Part shown: in pieces, positions 1 to 9,911 of the stretch
Position numbering within the stretch: position 1 is the stretch's first letter
Layout of the letters: each line of letters opens with the position of its first letter
The notes under the pieces: generated by a model
Told to the model about the DNA's origin: nothing
Databases searched by the model: none
Seen by the model: only the letters and a program-made list of their open reading frames with translations
Assembly: GCA_017560095.1 (NCBI GenBank)
Contig: JAFYOU010000002.1
Coordinates: forward strand, 91,958-155,957
From: Candidatus Gastranaerophilales bacterium
GTDB lineage: Bacteria; Cyanobacteriota; Vampirovibrionia; Gastranaerophilales; Gastranaerophilaceae
Direction: 5' to 3'
Length of the DNA: 64,000 nt
Program-made: the position numbers and the translations under genes

Positions 1-1150
1 AATCTACAACAAATTCAGGTTTAATTTCACCATCAAAATATTTAACAAGCATTGATAATGTTCTATTCAATAAATTACCCATTGAATTTGCTAAATGTGC
101 ATTAACTTTTTCTTTAAAATCATTATCTGAATAATTTCCATCTTTGCCGCAAGGTGCTGCTGTTGCCATATAATATCTAAGTGCATCAGGTTCAACCATT
201 TCAAATGATTCCATAACGCTTGATGGGGAAACAACATTGCCTAAAGATTTAGACATTTTTGTTTCGTCAATTGTAATCCAACCATGGGCTAAAATATGTT
301 TTGGTAATGGAATTTCAAGAGCCATTAAGATAGCCAACCAATAAATTGAATGGAATTTTAAAATATCTTTTCCAATAACTTGAACATCGGCTGGCCAATA
401 TTTTTTGAATTTTTCTGATGGATTTTCTGTATCATAGCCAAGAGCTGTGATATAGTTTGATAGAGCATCAATCCAAACATAAATAATTTGATTATCATCT
501 CCGTCAACTGGAATTCCCCAGCTAACATTTGATTTTACACGAGAAACAGAAATATCTTCAATGTTTTCTAGCTGATTTAAAACCTCATTTGCTCTAAAAC
601 TTGGAACAATAAAATTCGGGTTTTCTTTAATGTGTTTAATAATTGCATCTTTATACTTGGTTAATTTAAAGAAATAATTCTCTTCTTCAACAACTTCAGG
701 TTTTGCTTTATGATTTGGACAAAAACCATTTTCGTCTAAATCTTTTTCAGAAACAAAACACTCGCAACCTGCGCAATATAAACCAGTGTATGAATGTTTA
801 TAAATATCACCTTTTTCAACTAATTTTTTGAAGATTTTTTGAACAATTTTTTTATGTTCTGGATTTGTTGTTCTAATTAATTGGGAATAATTAATATCTA
901 ATAATTTCCAAGCATCAGCAAATTTAGCTGCGTTCATATCACAAAATTCTTGTGGTTGCATACCTACTGAAGCTGAAGTCTTTTGAATTTTTATACCATG
1001 TTCATCACAACCTGTTAACATATATGCATCAGACGTTCTTTGAGAAAAATGACGACAAATAACATCTGTTAGAATTTTTTCATATGCATGTCCAATATGA
1101 GGAGCACCATTTACATAATCGATTGCAGTTGTGGTATAAAATTTTTCCAT
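1..1150 (-). CDS. metG: Methionyl-tRNA synthetase, N-terminal part (gene continues past the left edge)
   Basis: Charges tRNA-Met with methionine in the cytoplasm. About 383 codons are visible; the C-terminus lies outside the window. The N-terminus reads MEKFYTTTAIDYVNGAPHIG, containing the class I HIGH-type signature. A zinc knuckle (CAGC followed by CPNH) lies near positions 735-785, and the second catalytic signature, ETKMSKSLG, near 240-265. The start at 1150 has AGGAAG a few bases upstream. A TATAAT -10 on the minus strand at 1181-1186 gives a short leader. The gene is divergent from cysE. Identity is very secure; only the length is unknown. Confidence 0.97.
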   Translation of the reverse strand, partial: MEKFYTTTAIDYVNGAPHIGHAYEKILTDVICRHFSQRTSDAYMLTGCDEHGIKIQKTSASVGMQPQEFCDMNAAKFADAWKLLDINYSQLIRTTNPEHKKIVQKIFKKLVEKGDIYKHSYTGLYCAGCECFVSEKDLDENGFCPNHKAKPEVVEEENYFFKLTKYKDAIIKHIKENPNFIVPSFRANEVLNQLENIEDISVSRVKSNVSWGIPVDGDDNQIIYVWIDALSNYITALGYDTENPSEKFKKYWPADVQVIGKDILKFHSIYWLAILMALEIPLPKHILAHGWITIDETKMSKSLGNVVSPSSVMESFEMVEPDALRYYMATAAPCGKDGNYSDNDFKEKVNAHLANSMGNLLNRTLSMLVKYFDGEIKPEFVVD

Positions 1151-1223
1151 ATTTTCTTCCTATCTATTTAAAGCAAAAAGATTATACCATAAAACCATTG
1201 ATTTAACCGAAAAATTTATGTAA

Positions 1224-1229
1224 TATAAT
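1224..1229 (+). promoter_or_regulatory. -10 box (TATAAT) of cysE, predicted leaderless promoter
   Basis: TATAAT ends exactly six bases before the ATG at 1236. A transcript starting about seven bases after the -10 would therefore begin at the start codon. No Shine-Dalgarno sequence can fit between them. The same TATAAT-N6-start arrangement recurs at several other genes in the window. Confidence 0.7.
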
Positions 1230-1235
1230 TTATCT

Positions 1236-1898
1236 ATGGGTATTATTTCTTGGACAAAAACAATAATTGAAGACATTCAAACCATTAAAGAAAAGGATGT
1301 TGCAGCTCGTAGCGTTTTAGAAGTTATTTTTCTTTATCAAGGTTTTCATGTGTTATTAGCACATAGAATCGCTCATAAATTACGCTATTGGAAAATACCT
1401 TTTATTCCAAGAACAATTTCTCAAATTGCAAGGTTTTTTACAGGCATTGAAATTCACCCCGGAGCAACCATTGGTAAAAGATTTTTTATTGACCACGGAA
1501 TGGGTGTAGTTATTGGTGAAACCACAATAATTGGTGATGATGTTTTAATTTACCAAGGCGTAACTTTAGGTGGAACAGGAAAAGAACAAGGAAAACGCCA
1601 TCCAACTATTGGCAATTTTGTAACAGTTGGAGCTGGCGCTAAAGTTTTAGGAAATATTGAAATTGGAGATTATTCAACAATTGGCGCAGGGTCTGTTGTA
1701 ATTGAAAACGTGCCCGAACATTGCACGGTTGTTGGAATTCCAGGAAGAATTGTAAAACAGAAAAAATTTGTTGAGGGCCAATTACAACATAACAGAATTC
1801 CCGACCCTATTGCTTGTGAAATGAATCGTTTAAAATATGAAGTTATTGAACTTCAAGAAAAGTTAAAAGAAATAACAAATTTAGTTAAAATAAAATAA
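1236..1898 (+). CDS. cysE: Serine O-acetyltransferase
   Basis: Makes O-acetylserine from serine and acetyl-CoA, the first committed step of cysteine synthesis. The 220-residue protein has an N-terminal helical region followed by left-handed beta-helix hexapeptide repeats from about residue 70. It includes the typical [14 protein letters not shown] and [19 protein letters not shown] signatures; His of the DHG motif and the later HPT are active-site elements in this family. The short C-terminal helix is of the EpsC-like bacterial type. The gene stands alone, has a leaderless-type promoter and ends in a strong terminator. serA, which feeds serine synthesis, lies convergently next to it. Confidence 0.95.
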   Translation: MGIISWTKTIIEDIQTIKEKDVAARSVLEVIFLYQGFHVLLAHRIAHKLRYWKIPFIPRTISQIARFFTGIEIHPGATIGKRFFIDHGMGVVIGETTIIGDDVLIYQGVTLGGTGKEQGKRHPTIGNFVTVGAGAKVLGNIEIGDYSTIGAGSVVIENVPEHCTVVGIPGRIVKQKKFVEGQLQHNRIPDPIACEMNRLKYEVIELQEKLKEITNLVKIK

Positions 1899-1925
1899 AA
1901 AGCTCTCGGATTTCGAGAGCTTTTT
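1897..1925. terminator. Bidirectional intrinsic terminator between cysE and serA
   Basis: A 12-bp stem (AAAAAGCTCTCG pairing with CGAGAGCTTTTT) encloses a GATTT loop. The flanking A and T tracts make it work for both convergent genes. Confidence 0.9.
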
Positions 1926-1944
1926 GTTGTTTGCTTTAACCAGA

Positions 1945-3528
1945 TTATGCTTCTAAGCTAATGAATTTAGCTTTATCAACACCATCTATTTTTGCGATTT
2001 TTTCCAATGTTTCTTGCTCAACTAAGCTATCAACATTGATAACCATTACGTTTTTATCAGTTTCAACATTATTTTGCGCTACTTGCATGCCTGAAATATT
2101 AATATTATCTGCGCCTAATACGCTTGCAACTTGAGCAACCATGTTTGGCTTATTGATATGCGGAACAAATAACATATATTTTTTAGGTTCAATACTTGCA
2201 AAATAGTTATTAATTTGAACAATTCTTTTGATACCTTTTGCAATTAACGCACCTTTTACAATTGTTTCATTTTCAGATGTTTTAATTTTTACGCAAATTG
2301 TATTTTGCTCTTCATTTGTTTTAGTTGTTTTAACTTCAATTCCCCTTTTTTGAGCAATGATTGGAGCATTAACATAATTAACATCAACCATATTTGCACT
2401 TAAAATGCCTTTTAAAATAGCTATTTCAAGCGGAGAAACATCTAAGGTTGAAAGTTTTCCACTAACTAAGACATCAAGTTCTTTGATTGCTCCAATTGAT
2501 AATTGAGAAGCAATTTGAGCAATATTTTCAGCTAATCCCATATATTCTTTAACTGCCTCTAATTTTTGAGGTTTTAAAGCAGGAATATTAATAGCGCTTG
2601 TTGCATTTCTTCCAGATAACACTTCAACAACTTGATTTGCTACATCTAAAGCAACATTAATTTGAGCTTCATCTGTGCTTGCTCCTAGATGAGGCGTTAA
2701 GATTGCATTTTTTCCAAGGTTAATTAGTGGAGATTTATCAACATTTTTTTCATCTTCATAAACATCAATTGCGCATTGTGCAACTTGACCTGATTCAACC
2801 GCTTTAGCTAAAGCTAATTCATCAATAATTCCGCCACGAGCACAGTTTATAATTCTAACACCCTTTTTCATGCGATTTAAAGTATTTGTATTAATTAAAC
2901 CTGCTGTTTCTTTTGTTTTTGGAGTATGAATTGTTAAATAATCAAACATTCCCCAAAAATCATCTAAATGTTCAACATAAGTTGCACCAATTTTTTCAAC
3001 CATTTCTTTTGAAGCATATGGATCAAATACAACAACTTTCATACCTAATGCCAAAGCAACATTTGCAACATGTGCACCAATTTTCCCTAAACCAATTACG
3101 CCAAGGGTTTTATTAAATACTTCAACGCCAGTAAATTTTGATCTTTCCCATAAACCTTGTTTAACAGAAGCATCAGCAAGAGGAATATTTCTACTCATTG
3201 CCATCATCATAGCAATTGTGTGTTCTGCTGCAGCATGTGTATTTCCATCAGGAGAATTAACAACAATTATCCCTTTTTGAGTAGCTGCAGCTACATCAAT
3301 ATTATCTACGCCAACGCCAGCTCTACCTATAATTTTAAGATTTTTGCCAGCTTCAATAATTTTAGCTGTAACTTTTGTTTGCGAACGAACTAAAAGCGCA
3401 TCATATTCTCCAATGATTTCACAAAGCTTATCTTCATCCATTGTTGGAAGGTTATCCACTTCTGCTACACGTTGCACAATCTTCACGGCCAAATCATTGA
3501 TTTTATCCGTTATTAAAACTTTTGCCAT
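1945..3528 (-). CDS. serA: D-3-phosphoglycerate dehydrogenase
   Basis: Oxidises 3-phosphoglycerate to 3-phosphohydroxypyruvate, opening serine synthesis. The length (527 aa) is that of the long SerA type. Order: N-terminal substrate-binding lobe, NAD-binding Rossmann domain with GLGKIGAHVA near residue 147 and the catalytic HLGAS near residue 280, an allosteric-substrate-binding region, and a C-terminal ACT domain (FVPHINKPNMVAQVASVLG) expected to sense serine. The start has GAGGAG just upstream. The upstream GNAT gene ends 15 bases before, so the two are probably cotranscribed. Confidence 0.96.
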   Translation of the reverse strand: MAKVLITDKINDLAVKIVQRVAEVDNLPTMDEDKLCEIIGEYDALLVRSQTKVTAKIIEAGKNLKIIGRAGVGVDNIDVAAATQKGIIVVNSPDGNTHAAAEHTIAMMMAMSRNIPLADASVKQGLWERSKFTGVEVFNKTLGVIGLGKIGAHVANVALALGMKVVVFDPYASKEMVEKIGATYVEHLDDFWGMFDYLTIHTPKTKETAGLINTNTLNRMKKGVRIINCARGGIIDELALAKAVESGQVAQCAIDVYEDEKNVDKSPLINLGKNAILTPHLGASTDEAQINVALDVANQVVEVLSGRNATSAINIPALKPQKLEAVKEYMGLAENIAQIASQLSIGAIKELDVLVSGKLSTLDVSPLEIAILKGILSANMVDVNYVNAPIIAQKRGIEVKTTKTNEEQNTICVKIKTSENETIVKGALIAKGIKRIVQINNYFASIEPKKYMLFVPHINKPNMVAQVASVLGADNINISGMQVAQNNVETDKNVMVINVDSLVEQETLEKIAKIDGVDKAKFISLEA

Positions 3529-3543
3529 TATTTACTCCTCTTT

Positions 3544-4518
3544 TTATCCTCTTGGTAAGTAAGCTTGCGAATATCTATACGATTGAATAAATCCTGCCGA
3601 TTCGTACATTTTAACAGCACTAGGCAAATTTAAATCTAAGCTCGCATTTAATTCGTTTAATTCAATTATACCGCCTTGATGTAATTTAACAACATCAAGA
3701 ACAGAGGCTTTAATAAGAGATTTTGATAGTTTTTGACCACGATGTTCCGGAAGTATACCTATTAAAGGCAGGTTGGCGATTCCATCTCCTGTAACATTTG
3801 TTAAACAAAAACCAACAAGTCTATTTTCATACAATAAAATTTTACTTGCTTGTGGCAAAAATCTGCCATAAATTGAAGTTGTAATTTTTTGCGTAATATC
3901 TCTGCATCCTTCAATAGAAGAAAATCTGACATCAAAATTTACATCAGTAGAATCTTTGAAAGAATTGTGGATAACTTCAGATAATTCTTCAAAATAAATA
4001 TCTCGATATGGAGTTAACTTATAGCCTATTGGCAATTCCATAAAATTAAACTGGGATAATTCTTTAATTTGCTGCTTACTTTTAATATCAAAAACAACAA
4101 CTCCCGTATCAATGAAATTAAAATTAAATTCAGCAACTTCTTTTCTAAAACTTTCTTGAACCCCAAGCATTGCATAGCTTACAACTGCATGTCTTCTTTG
4201 ATTTTTTGTTTGTTCCATAAATTTTTCAAACAAACATCTTCTTTTTTCATTGATGTCTTCTGTTCCAAGGCAATGAATTACAAATAATTCAATAACTTCT
4301 TGTTGAACCGCAGTATACGCCAAGAACCCAGTAGGTATTGAATCTTCCAACAAGATTATACAAGAAATTAAACCTTTGTTAAAAGAATCAATAAAATCAT
4401 CATAAACCAATGGGTCAATTTCAAATTTGTAATCAGTTCTAGCTTTAAGGCGAAAATCATTATATGCGCCTTGAAACACTCTAAAATACTTTTCTTCTAA
4501 ATTAGCGATTTGATACAT
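3544..4518 (-). CDS. GNAT-family acetyltransferase-like protein, substrate unknown
   Basis: A 324-residue protein with a recognisable GNAT acetyl-CoA-binding segment near residues 250-285 (IGILPEHRGQKLSKSLIKASV region, the R/Q-x-x-G motif A). It ends in a strand-turn segment, AVKMYESAGFIQSYRY, typical of GNAT C-termini. The N-terminal half looks like a second, degenerate GNAT fold (a tandem-GNAT arrangement), though this is inferred. The ATG at 4518 has AAGGAAG upstream. It lies directly upstream of serA on the same strand, but this gives no firm clue to the substrate. The call is for the family only. Confidence 0.7.
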   Translation of the reverse strand: MYQIANLEEKYFRVFQGAYNDFRLKARTDYKFEIDPLVYDDFIDSFNKGLISCIILLEDSIPTGFLAYTAVQQEVIELFVIHCLGTEDINEKRRCLFEKFMEQTKNQRRHAVVSYAMLGVQESFRKEVAEFNFNFIDTGVVVFDIKSKQQIKELSQFNFMELPIGYKLTPYRDIYFEELSEVIHNSFKDSTDVNFDVRFSSIEGCRDITQKITTSIYGRFLPQASKILLYENRLVGFCLTNVTGDGIANLPLIGILPEHRGQKLSKSLIKASVLDVVKLHQGGIIELNELNASLDLNLPSAVKMYESAGFIQSYRYSQAYLPRG

Positions 4519-4734
4519 AAAAGCAATACTTCCTTGATTTTTGATAATTGTATCATGGAGATAATTTGATTTTCAAATTTTATGTTGAGTTTTGTTAATC
4601 AAAAATAATCTAGTACATTTAAATTATTTTTGGTTAAATTCGCTAAAGTTTTTTCAACAATATAGATGATGAATAAAAATATAAGATTAAGTATTCTGTC
4701 TATGTAATAGAAATTATATGGGGATAGAATTTAA

Positions 4735-5178
4735 TTGAGGAGGTTTAAGTTCACTCTTGAGAGTGTTTTAACCGTTCGAAAAAAGGTACTTGAGGACGCA
4801 AGAGTTAAACTTGCAAACATAACTAATATTTTTAACAAGCAAAATGAAATTTTAAATGAAATGCATTTAGCATTAGAAAATATTAGAAATGAATCCGAAA
4901 AATGCCTTTTAGAAGATACATTTTCTCCTTGTTTGATTTCAAATTATAGCTCGTTTGCAAATAAAATCATGCAAGATATTACCACTCAAAAATTGATAAT
5001 AGAAAAAACAAAAATTGATTTATTAAAGCAACAGCAAATAACAAAGCAAGCCTATATACAAGTTAAATCTTTAGAGAAATTAAAAGAAAAACAAAAGGCT
5101 CAATATGATAAAGACGTTCTTCAGGAAGAATTTAAATTAATAGACGATATTGTAAATTCAAGAAGAATAATAGCTTAG
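4735..5178 (+). CDS. fliJ: Flagellar export chaperone FliJ
   Basis: FliJ is a small coiled-coil stalk of the flagellar type III export ATPase and a general export chaperone. The 147-residue protein opens MRRFKFTLESVLTVRKK, the classic FliJ start, and is predicted to be almost wholly alpha-helical and coiled-coil. The only start that keeps this N-terminus is TTG at 4735, with GGGG eleven bases upstream. The gene leads an operon with fliK, flgD and flgE. Spacing to fliK is 15 bases. Confidence 0.85.
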   Translation: MRRFKFTLESVLTVRKKVLEDARVKLANITNIFNKQNEILNEMHLALENIRNESEKCLLEDTFSPCLISNYSSFANKIMQDITTQKLIIEKTKIDLLKQQQITKQAYIQVKSLEKLKEKQKAQYDKDVLQEEFKLIDDIVNSRRIIA

Positions 5179-5193
5179 GGACAATAAAGAAAA

Positions 5194-7722
5194 ATGACAA
5201 ACGCATTGGCGCAAAATATACAAACTAATGAAAATACTGCTGCAATAGATATGATAATGCAGGTAGTTAACACTCCTTCTTCTTCAAAATCTTCCGAAGA
5301 ACAAGGCTTTTCAAATTTAATCAATAATCTTGAATCAAAAACTCAAAAAGCACAAAGCGATTTTGATAAACAAGCAAAAGTTACTAACGTAAGTTCTATC
5401 AATAAAAAAGCTTTAAATAAAAAAGAAGCTGTTTCAAAAAATACTGACAAAAATCTTCAAGACACAGCAAATGTTTCAAAAAACGTAGCTCAAAAAAATT
5501 CAGAAAAAGCTACAACAAATAACTCAAAAGAAATAAAAATTTCTGATACAAAAAATGCAAGAAAAGAAGAAAATCAAAAAATTCAAAACAATAATCAAGA
5601 AACCTTAAACAAAGTTGCTACCAAAAAGCAAAAAGAAACTGAAAATTTGTCAGACATAAATAATAGCTCACCTGTAGAATCATCACCAGTTTTTTCTTCT
5701 GTTGAGGAAGTTGCTTTAAGCGAAGAAACAAAAACAGAAATCAAAAATGTCTTAGAAGAAATAGAATTAAATGTTGAGCAATTAATTAACTCAATTCCTG
5801 TTGTATCGGAAGATATTAAAGCAGAAATTAAAGATTTAAGTGCATTACTAGAAAATGTTGAAAATCTTGAAGATATTAGCGAAATTGTGAACAAAATTGA
5901 AACCATTTCATCAAATTTTGATAATTCAACTTTAAATCAAGAACAAAAAACGGAAATAACAAAAACATTAGATGAAATTAAATTAATATTAAAAGATATT
6001 AAAGAAGTTACAGAAAAACCGGTTGAGTTTGAGAATTTAATGGTTGAATTAAAAGAAAAAATTTCACAATTAATAAAATCTGCAAATACAGATACAAAAG
6101 GCGAAACCAATCTTTCATCAAAATCGGAAGCTGAAAACAAAACCATGCAACCGGAAAAAGAAATAAAATTTGACATCGAATCTTTAAAAGAAGCAACAAA
6201 TGAAATAAAAGAAATTGCTAAAGAAATCAAAGAAGCAATTTCAAATTTAGATGTTAAAAAAATAAATGAATTTAGCGAAAAAATATCTAAAACACTAGAA
6301 AAACTAGAATCAACAAATGATATTCAAGAAGCAACTAAAGAAATTGACATTAAAAAAGATTTAATTGAAACATTGAAAAATTTAAAAAATCTTTTAGAAA
6401 AAAATGTTGAAACAACTGAAGTTGAAGTTAAACAAGAATTTGTTGATTTAAATTTAAATGATGAAAACAAAATTCTTGAAACTTTAGATAAATTATCTTC
6501 AGAAGATTTAAAAAACATTGATTTGAAAGACGAAAAAACAATTAAAGAAATCGCGAGTTTGCTCGACAATCTTAATAAAGAAATCGAAAATCAAGAATTT
6601 AACAAAGAAATTAAAACCGAAATAGAGGAATTAATTCAAAAAGTAAGCCAAAAAGAAATTTCAACAGATGATTTAGCACAAGCTATAGATGCTTTAGCAG
6701 ATGATATTAAAGTAGAATCTCAAAAACCACAAACAGAAAGCTTAGAAATTGAAAGCACATTAGATACTTCAAAAGAAACTACTAAAATACAGGTTGATTT
6801 AAACCAAGACACCAATCAAAAACAAAATCAACAAGACATAAAAACAAATAAAACCCAAGAACCAGAAATTGATTTAGGCGATTTGTTACAAAATGATATT
6901 GATTTTAATGAAGTAAAACTACAAGCAAACATTTCAAAAGACATCAAAGTTGAAAACAATGATATCAAAAATGTTGAACAAAATCTTCAAAAAACAATTG
7001 CGATAAATGAAATGCTTGACGAGATGATGGTTGAAGTTGACATTAAAACAATTCCTTCTCAATCAGGAGCATTATCAGTTGCTGATGAAATAACTAAACT
7101 AGCAATGGGTGAAACAAATTCACTTAACTCTATAAGCTCAACTAATGGAAGTGTGACCTATGATGCTGTTGGTGTAAATGCGCTAATAAAAAATGTTGCA
7201 AATTTAGCTAAAACAACACAAACCCAAAATTTAAATACTCCATCTATGGAAGATGTATTGAATCAGGTTGCAAATAAAGTTACTCAATTAAAAGATGCAA
7301 ATGCGCAAAAATTAACAATGGTATTAAGACCAAACGATTTAGGAAGATTGCAAATTGAATTAACTTCAAATCAACAGGGTTTAACTACACAAATTATGGC
7401 TCAAAATGAAGATGTTAGAGCATATATTGAAAGAAACATTGATTCACTTCGTCAACAATTGTCTGACGCAGGCGTAAATGTTAATTCAATTCAAATTAAA
7501 ACCGCAGGTTCAGAAAACTCAACCACTTATGATGGAAATCAAAATTTGAATCGTGATTTTGAACAAGAAAATCAAAATCAACAAAACAAAGATGAAAAAA
7601 ATAATCAACAAAATAACAACAAAGAAGCAAAAGAAGTATTAACCTCGATATCAAATTATGATATGTCTTTTGCAAAAGATTTTTCAAGCATTTTGAATAA
7701 ATCTTTAAGCTATGGAAATTAA
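5194..7722 (+). CDS. fliK: Flagellar hook-length control protein FliK, very long form
   Basis: FliK is exported during hook assembly, measures hook length and switches export specificity. At 842 residues it is about twice the usual length. The conserved C-terminal domain is near residues 700-770, with LTMVLRPNDLGRLQIELTS and AYIERNIDSLRQQL; it is followed by an Asn/Gln-rich tail. Residues about 40-620 are low-complexity, Lys/Glu/Asn-rich and probably extended helix, which fits a ruler role. The flgE hook protein is in the same operon. The start at 5194 follows fliJ closely. Confidence 0.9.
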   Translation: MTNALAQNIQTNENTAAIDMIMQVVNTPSSSKSSEEQGFSNLINNLESKTQKAQSDFDKQAKVTNVSSINKKALNKKEAVSKNTDKNLQDTANVSKNVAQKNSEKATTNNSKEIKISDTKNARKEENQKIQNNNQETLNKVATKKQKETENLSDINNSSPVESSPVFSSVEEVALSEETKTEIKNVLEEIELNVEQLINSIPVVSEDIKAEIKDLSALLENVENLEDISEIVNKIETISSNFDNSTLNQEQKTEITKTLDEIKLILKDIKEVTEKPVEFENLMVELKEKISQLIKSANTDTKGETNLSSKSEAENKTMQPEKEIKFDIESLKEATNEIKEIAKEIKEAISNLDVKKINEFSEKISKTLEKLESTNDIQEATKEIDIKKDLIETLKNLKNLLEKNVETTEVEVKQEFVDLNLNDENKILETLDKLSSEDLKNIDLKDEKTIKEIASLLDNLNKEIENQEFNKEIKTEIEELIQKVSQKEISTDDLAQAIDALADDIKVESQKPQTESLEIESTLDTSKETTKIQVDLNQDTNQKQNQQDIKTNKTQEPEIDLGDLLQNDIDFNEVKLQANISKDIKVENNDIKNVEQNLQKTIAINEMLDEMMVEVDIKTIPSQSGALSVADEITKLAMGETNSLNSISSTNGSVTYDAVGVNALIKNVANLAKTTQTQNLNTPSMEDVLNQVANKVTQLKDANAQKLTMVLRPNDLGRLQIELTSNQQGLTTQIMAQNEDVRAYIERNIDSLRQQLSDAGVNVNSIQIKTAGSENSTTYDGNQNLNRDFEQENQNQQNKDEKNNQQNNNKEAKEVLTSISNYDMSFAKDFSSILNKSLSYGN

Positions 7723-7738
7723 TAAGGATAAATAAATT

Positions 7739-8332
7739 ATGACTTCTTCAGTTCATAACCAAGTTATACAAATGCAAAATGCAACAGCACAAAATCAAGC
7801 AAAACAAGCTTCAGCTAAAGATTCTGGCTCTAACATTAATTCAAAAGATTTCTTGTTTCTTTTAACCCAACAGCTTCAATATCAAGATCCCATGAATCCA
7901 ATGGATAATTCACAAATGCTTGCTCAAGAAGCCCAATTTGCAACATTAGAGCAAATGGAAGCGCTAACAAGTAGCTTTTCTCAATTTTCAAGCATGTATC
8001 AAGCGAATTCTTTACTTGGTCAAAATGTTGAAGTTACAGTTGATGGCAAAGAAAAATCTGGCAAAGTAGATTATGTTGATTATTCTGATACATCAGGTGC
8101 TTCAATAAGTATTGGTGGAAAAATGTATCCTCTATCAGCTGTTACTAAAGTTTACCCAGAAGATACAACTGTTCAAGAAAGCGACACAAATTTCTTTAAA
8201 GCGGCAGCGGCTTCAATTGCAAACAATTTAACAAGCATCACTAATGCAATGTTTGGATATGAAGAAGGCACAAATCCAGAAGAAGGCACAACAACGCCTC
8301 CACAATCAGATTCAACAACAAACAATCAATAA
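7739..8332 (+). CDS. flgD: Flagellar hook assembly cap protein FlgD
   Basis: FlgD caps the growing hook so that FlgE subunits can polymerise, and is then displaced. The 197-residue protein has the signature N-terminal region near residues 33-75: KDFLFLLTQQLQYQDPMNPM, then QMLAQEAQFATLEQM. The C-terminal Ig/tudor-like domain is short (GQNVEVTVDGKEKSGKV) and is followed by a Thr/Ser/Pro-rich tail. It lies between fliK and flgE with small gaps, as in many flagellar operons. Confidence 0.93.
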   Translation: MTSSVHNQVIQMQNATAQNQAKQASAKDSGSNINSKDFLFLLTQQLQYQDPMNPMDNSQMLAQEAQFATLEQMEALTSSFSQFSSMYQANSLLGQNVEVTVDGKEKSGKVDYVDYSDTSGASISIGGKMYPLSAVTKVYPEDTTVQESDTNFFKAAAASIANNLTSITNAMFGYEEGTNPEEGTTTPPQSDSTTNNQ

Positions 8333-8380
8333 AAAATAAGACAATAAATAAATGACAATAAGGAAAGGACAATTTAGTAA

Positions 8381-9841
8381 ATGACACAAGCATTATTTAC
8401 GTCTATGACAGGCTTAAATGCAGGAACAGAGCAACTAACTGTTGTATCAGATAACGTTGCCAATATGAACACAACTGCATACAAAACAAGCCGTGTTGAT
8501 TTTCAAGATATTTGGTATGCAACCAAAACAACAGGCACAAACTCAAGCAGAGTTTCAGGCGGAACAAACCCATACCAAATTGGCGTTGGTGTACAATGCG
8601 CTTCTATTTCAAAAGATTTTGGCGCTGCAAGCACAAATACAACAGGCAGAGCTTCTGATATGGCAATTACTGGCAATGGCTGGTTTACTGTTCAAAATTC
8701 AGATGGAAAAGTTTTATTAACAAGAGACGGTACTTTTTCTTTAGATGAAAATGGATTTTTATGTACTGCAGATGGTTCTAAAGTCTTAGGAATGGATGAA
8801 ATGGAGTCATTAACAAATTCAACAACTCCAATCAAAATGCCTACTTCAATTAAAGTTGTAACAGAAGGTACTCCAAAAGCGAAATTTGACGCAATGAAAG
8901 TTTCTGAACTAAACTCTCTTGGAAGTTCAAATTCCGGCATTAGAGACGGCGAATTTGAAGTAGTTGTAAAAGTTAAAAATGCAGATGACACAGTAAGCAC
9001 CATTAATTTAAAAGTTAATGTTGGCGATCAAGTAAATGATGGAAGCGTTGCTGCAATGGTTGCTGCAATGAATGCCTCAACAACAACTGTTACAAATGAA
9101 GATGGCTCCACAACAACTTATAACGTAAGTGATTATTTAACTGTTGCATCAGAAGATGGTGTAATTTCTTTCACTCCTAAAGATAATGTTGAATCTTTAG
9201 AATTTAAATCTATCGAAGAAAAAGATGGAGGAACAAATTTTGTTTCTATTGCAAAATTAGCCAATATGCCATTAGTTGGTGGGAAATACACAACTAATCC
9301 GCTAAATTTATCTGCAACCATAGGACAAGTTGATGATATTACTTCTGAATATACACAAAATTATGATAGTTTTTCAGTTGGCAAAGATGGTTTAGTTACC
9401 GTTACTTATGGCGATGGCTCAATTTTAACCGTTAAAGCAAACGAAGATGGTTCAACTTATTTTTCATACCAAACATCAGGTGGTGTAATTATCAATGATG
9501 ATATCCAAAATTCTGGCAACGCCTCATTATATGTTGATCCTAATGTATTGGTTAAAGCAAATATGCAACTTCAAATGGCTAAAGTTTTAAATGACGGAGG
9601 CTTAGTTGCAGAAGGTAACAACCAGTATTCTATTGGCGTTAACTGTGGAGATGTAATCTATACTGCTGCAAATATCAATGGCGTTGGTGCAGTTGTGACA
9701 GGAGCTTTGGAAGCATCAAATGTTGACCTTGCACAACAGTTTTCAAATATGATTTTAGCTCAAAGACTTGTTCAAGCTAATTCACAAGTTTTCTCAGGCG
9801 CTAACCAATTACTAGAAACATTGGTTTACTTGGGTCAATAA
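8381..9841 (+). CDS. flgE: Flagellar hook protein FlgE
   Basis: Structural subunit of the hook, exported by the flagellar type III system. At 486 residues it has the expected conserved ends: an N-terminal D0 helix (TSMTGLNAGTEQLTVVSDNV with the NVAN motif), the DMAITGNGWFTV block near residue 95, and the C-terminal D0 helix (EASNVDLAQQFSNMILAQR). The middle is variable and rich in Thr/Ser/Asp, as is usual. GGAAAGG lies upstream of the ATG. A terminator follows, closing the operon. Confidence 0.95.
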   Translation: MTQALFTSMTGLNAGTEQLTVVSDNVANMNTTAYKTSRVDFQDIWYATKTTGTNSSRVSGGTNPYQIGVGVQCASISKDFGAASTNTTGRASDMAITGNGWFTVQNSDGKVLLTRDGTFSLDENGFLCTADGSKVLGMDEMESLTNSTTPIKMPTSIKVVTEGTPKAKFDAMKVSELNSLGSSNSGIRDGEFEVVVKVKNADDTVSTINLKVNVGDQVNDGSVAAMVAAMNASTTTVTNEDGSTTTYNVSDYLTVASEDGVISFTPKDNVESLEFKSIEEKDGGTNFVSIAKLANMPLVGGKYTTNPLNLSATIGQVDDITSEYTQNYDSFSVGKDGLVTVTYGDGSILTVKANEDGSTYFSYQTSGGVIINDDIQNSGNASLYVDPNVLVKANMQLQMAKVLNDGGLVAEGNNQYSIGVNCGDVIYTAANINGVGAVVTGALEASNVDLAQQFSNMILAQRLVQANSQVFSGANQLLETLVYLGQ

Positions 9842-9874
9842 TTTTAAATTTCTCTTTATTGTCTTTATTAAAAA

Positions 9875-9905
9875 GGGTACTCATTTGAGTACCCGATTTT
9901 TTATT
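9875..9905 (+). terminator. Intrinsic terminator after flgE
   Basis: GGGTACTC and GAGTACCC pair around a short ATTT loop, followed by a T-rich tract. It closes the flagellar operon. The convergent 525-residue gene ends just beyond, so the hairpin may serve both strands. Confidence 0.85.
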
Positions 9906-9911
9906 ATTATA

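Noticed and set aside
4644-4672. Sigma-28 flagellar promoter upstream of fliJ (TAAAGTTT then GATGATGA)
   Set aside because: The -35 matches well, but the -10 fits poorly and the spacing is off. Not reported as a feature.
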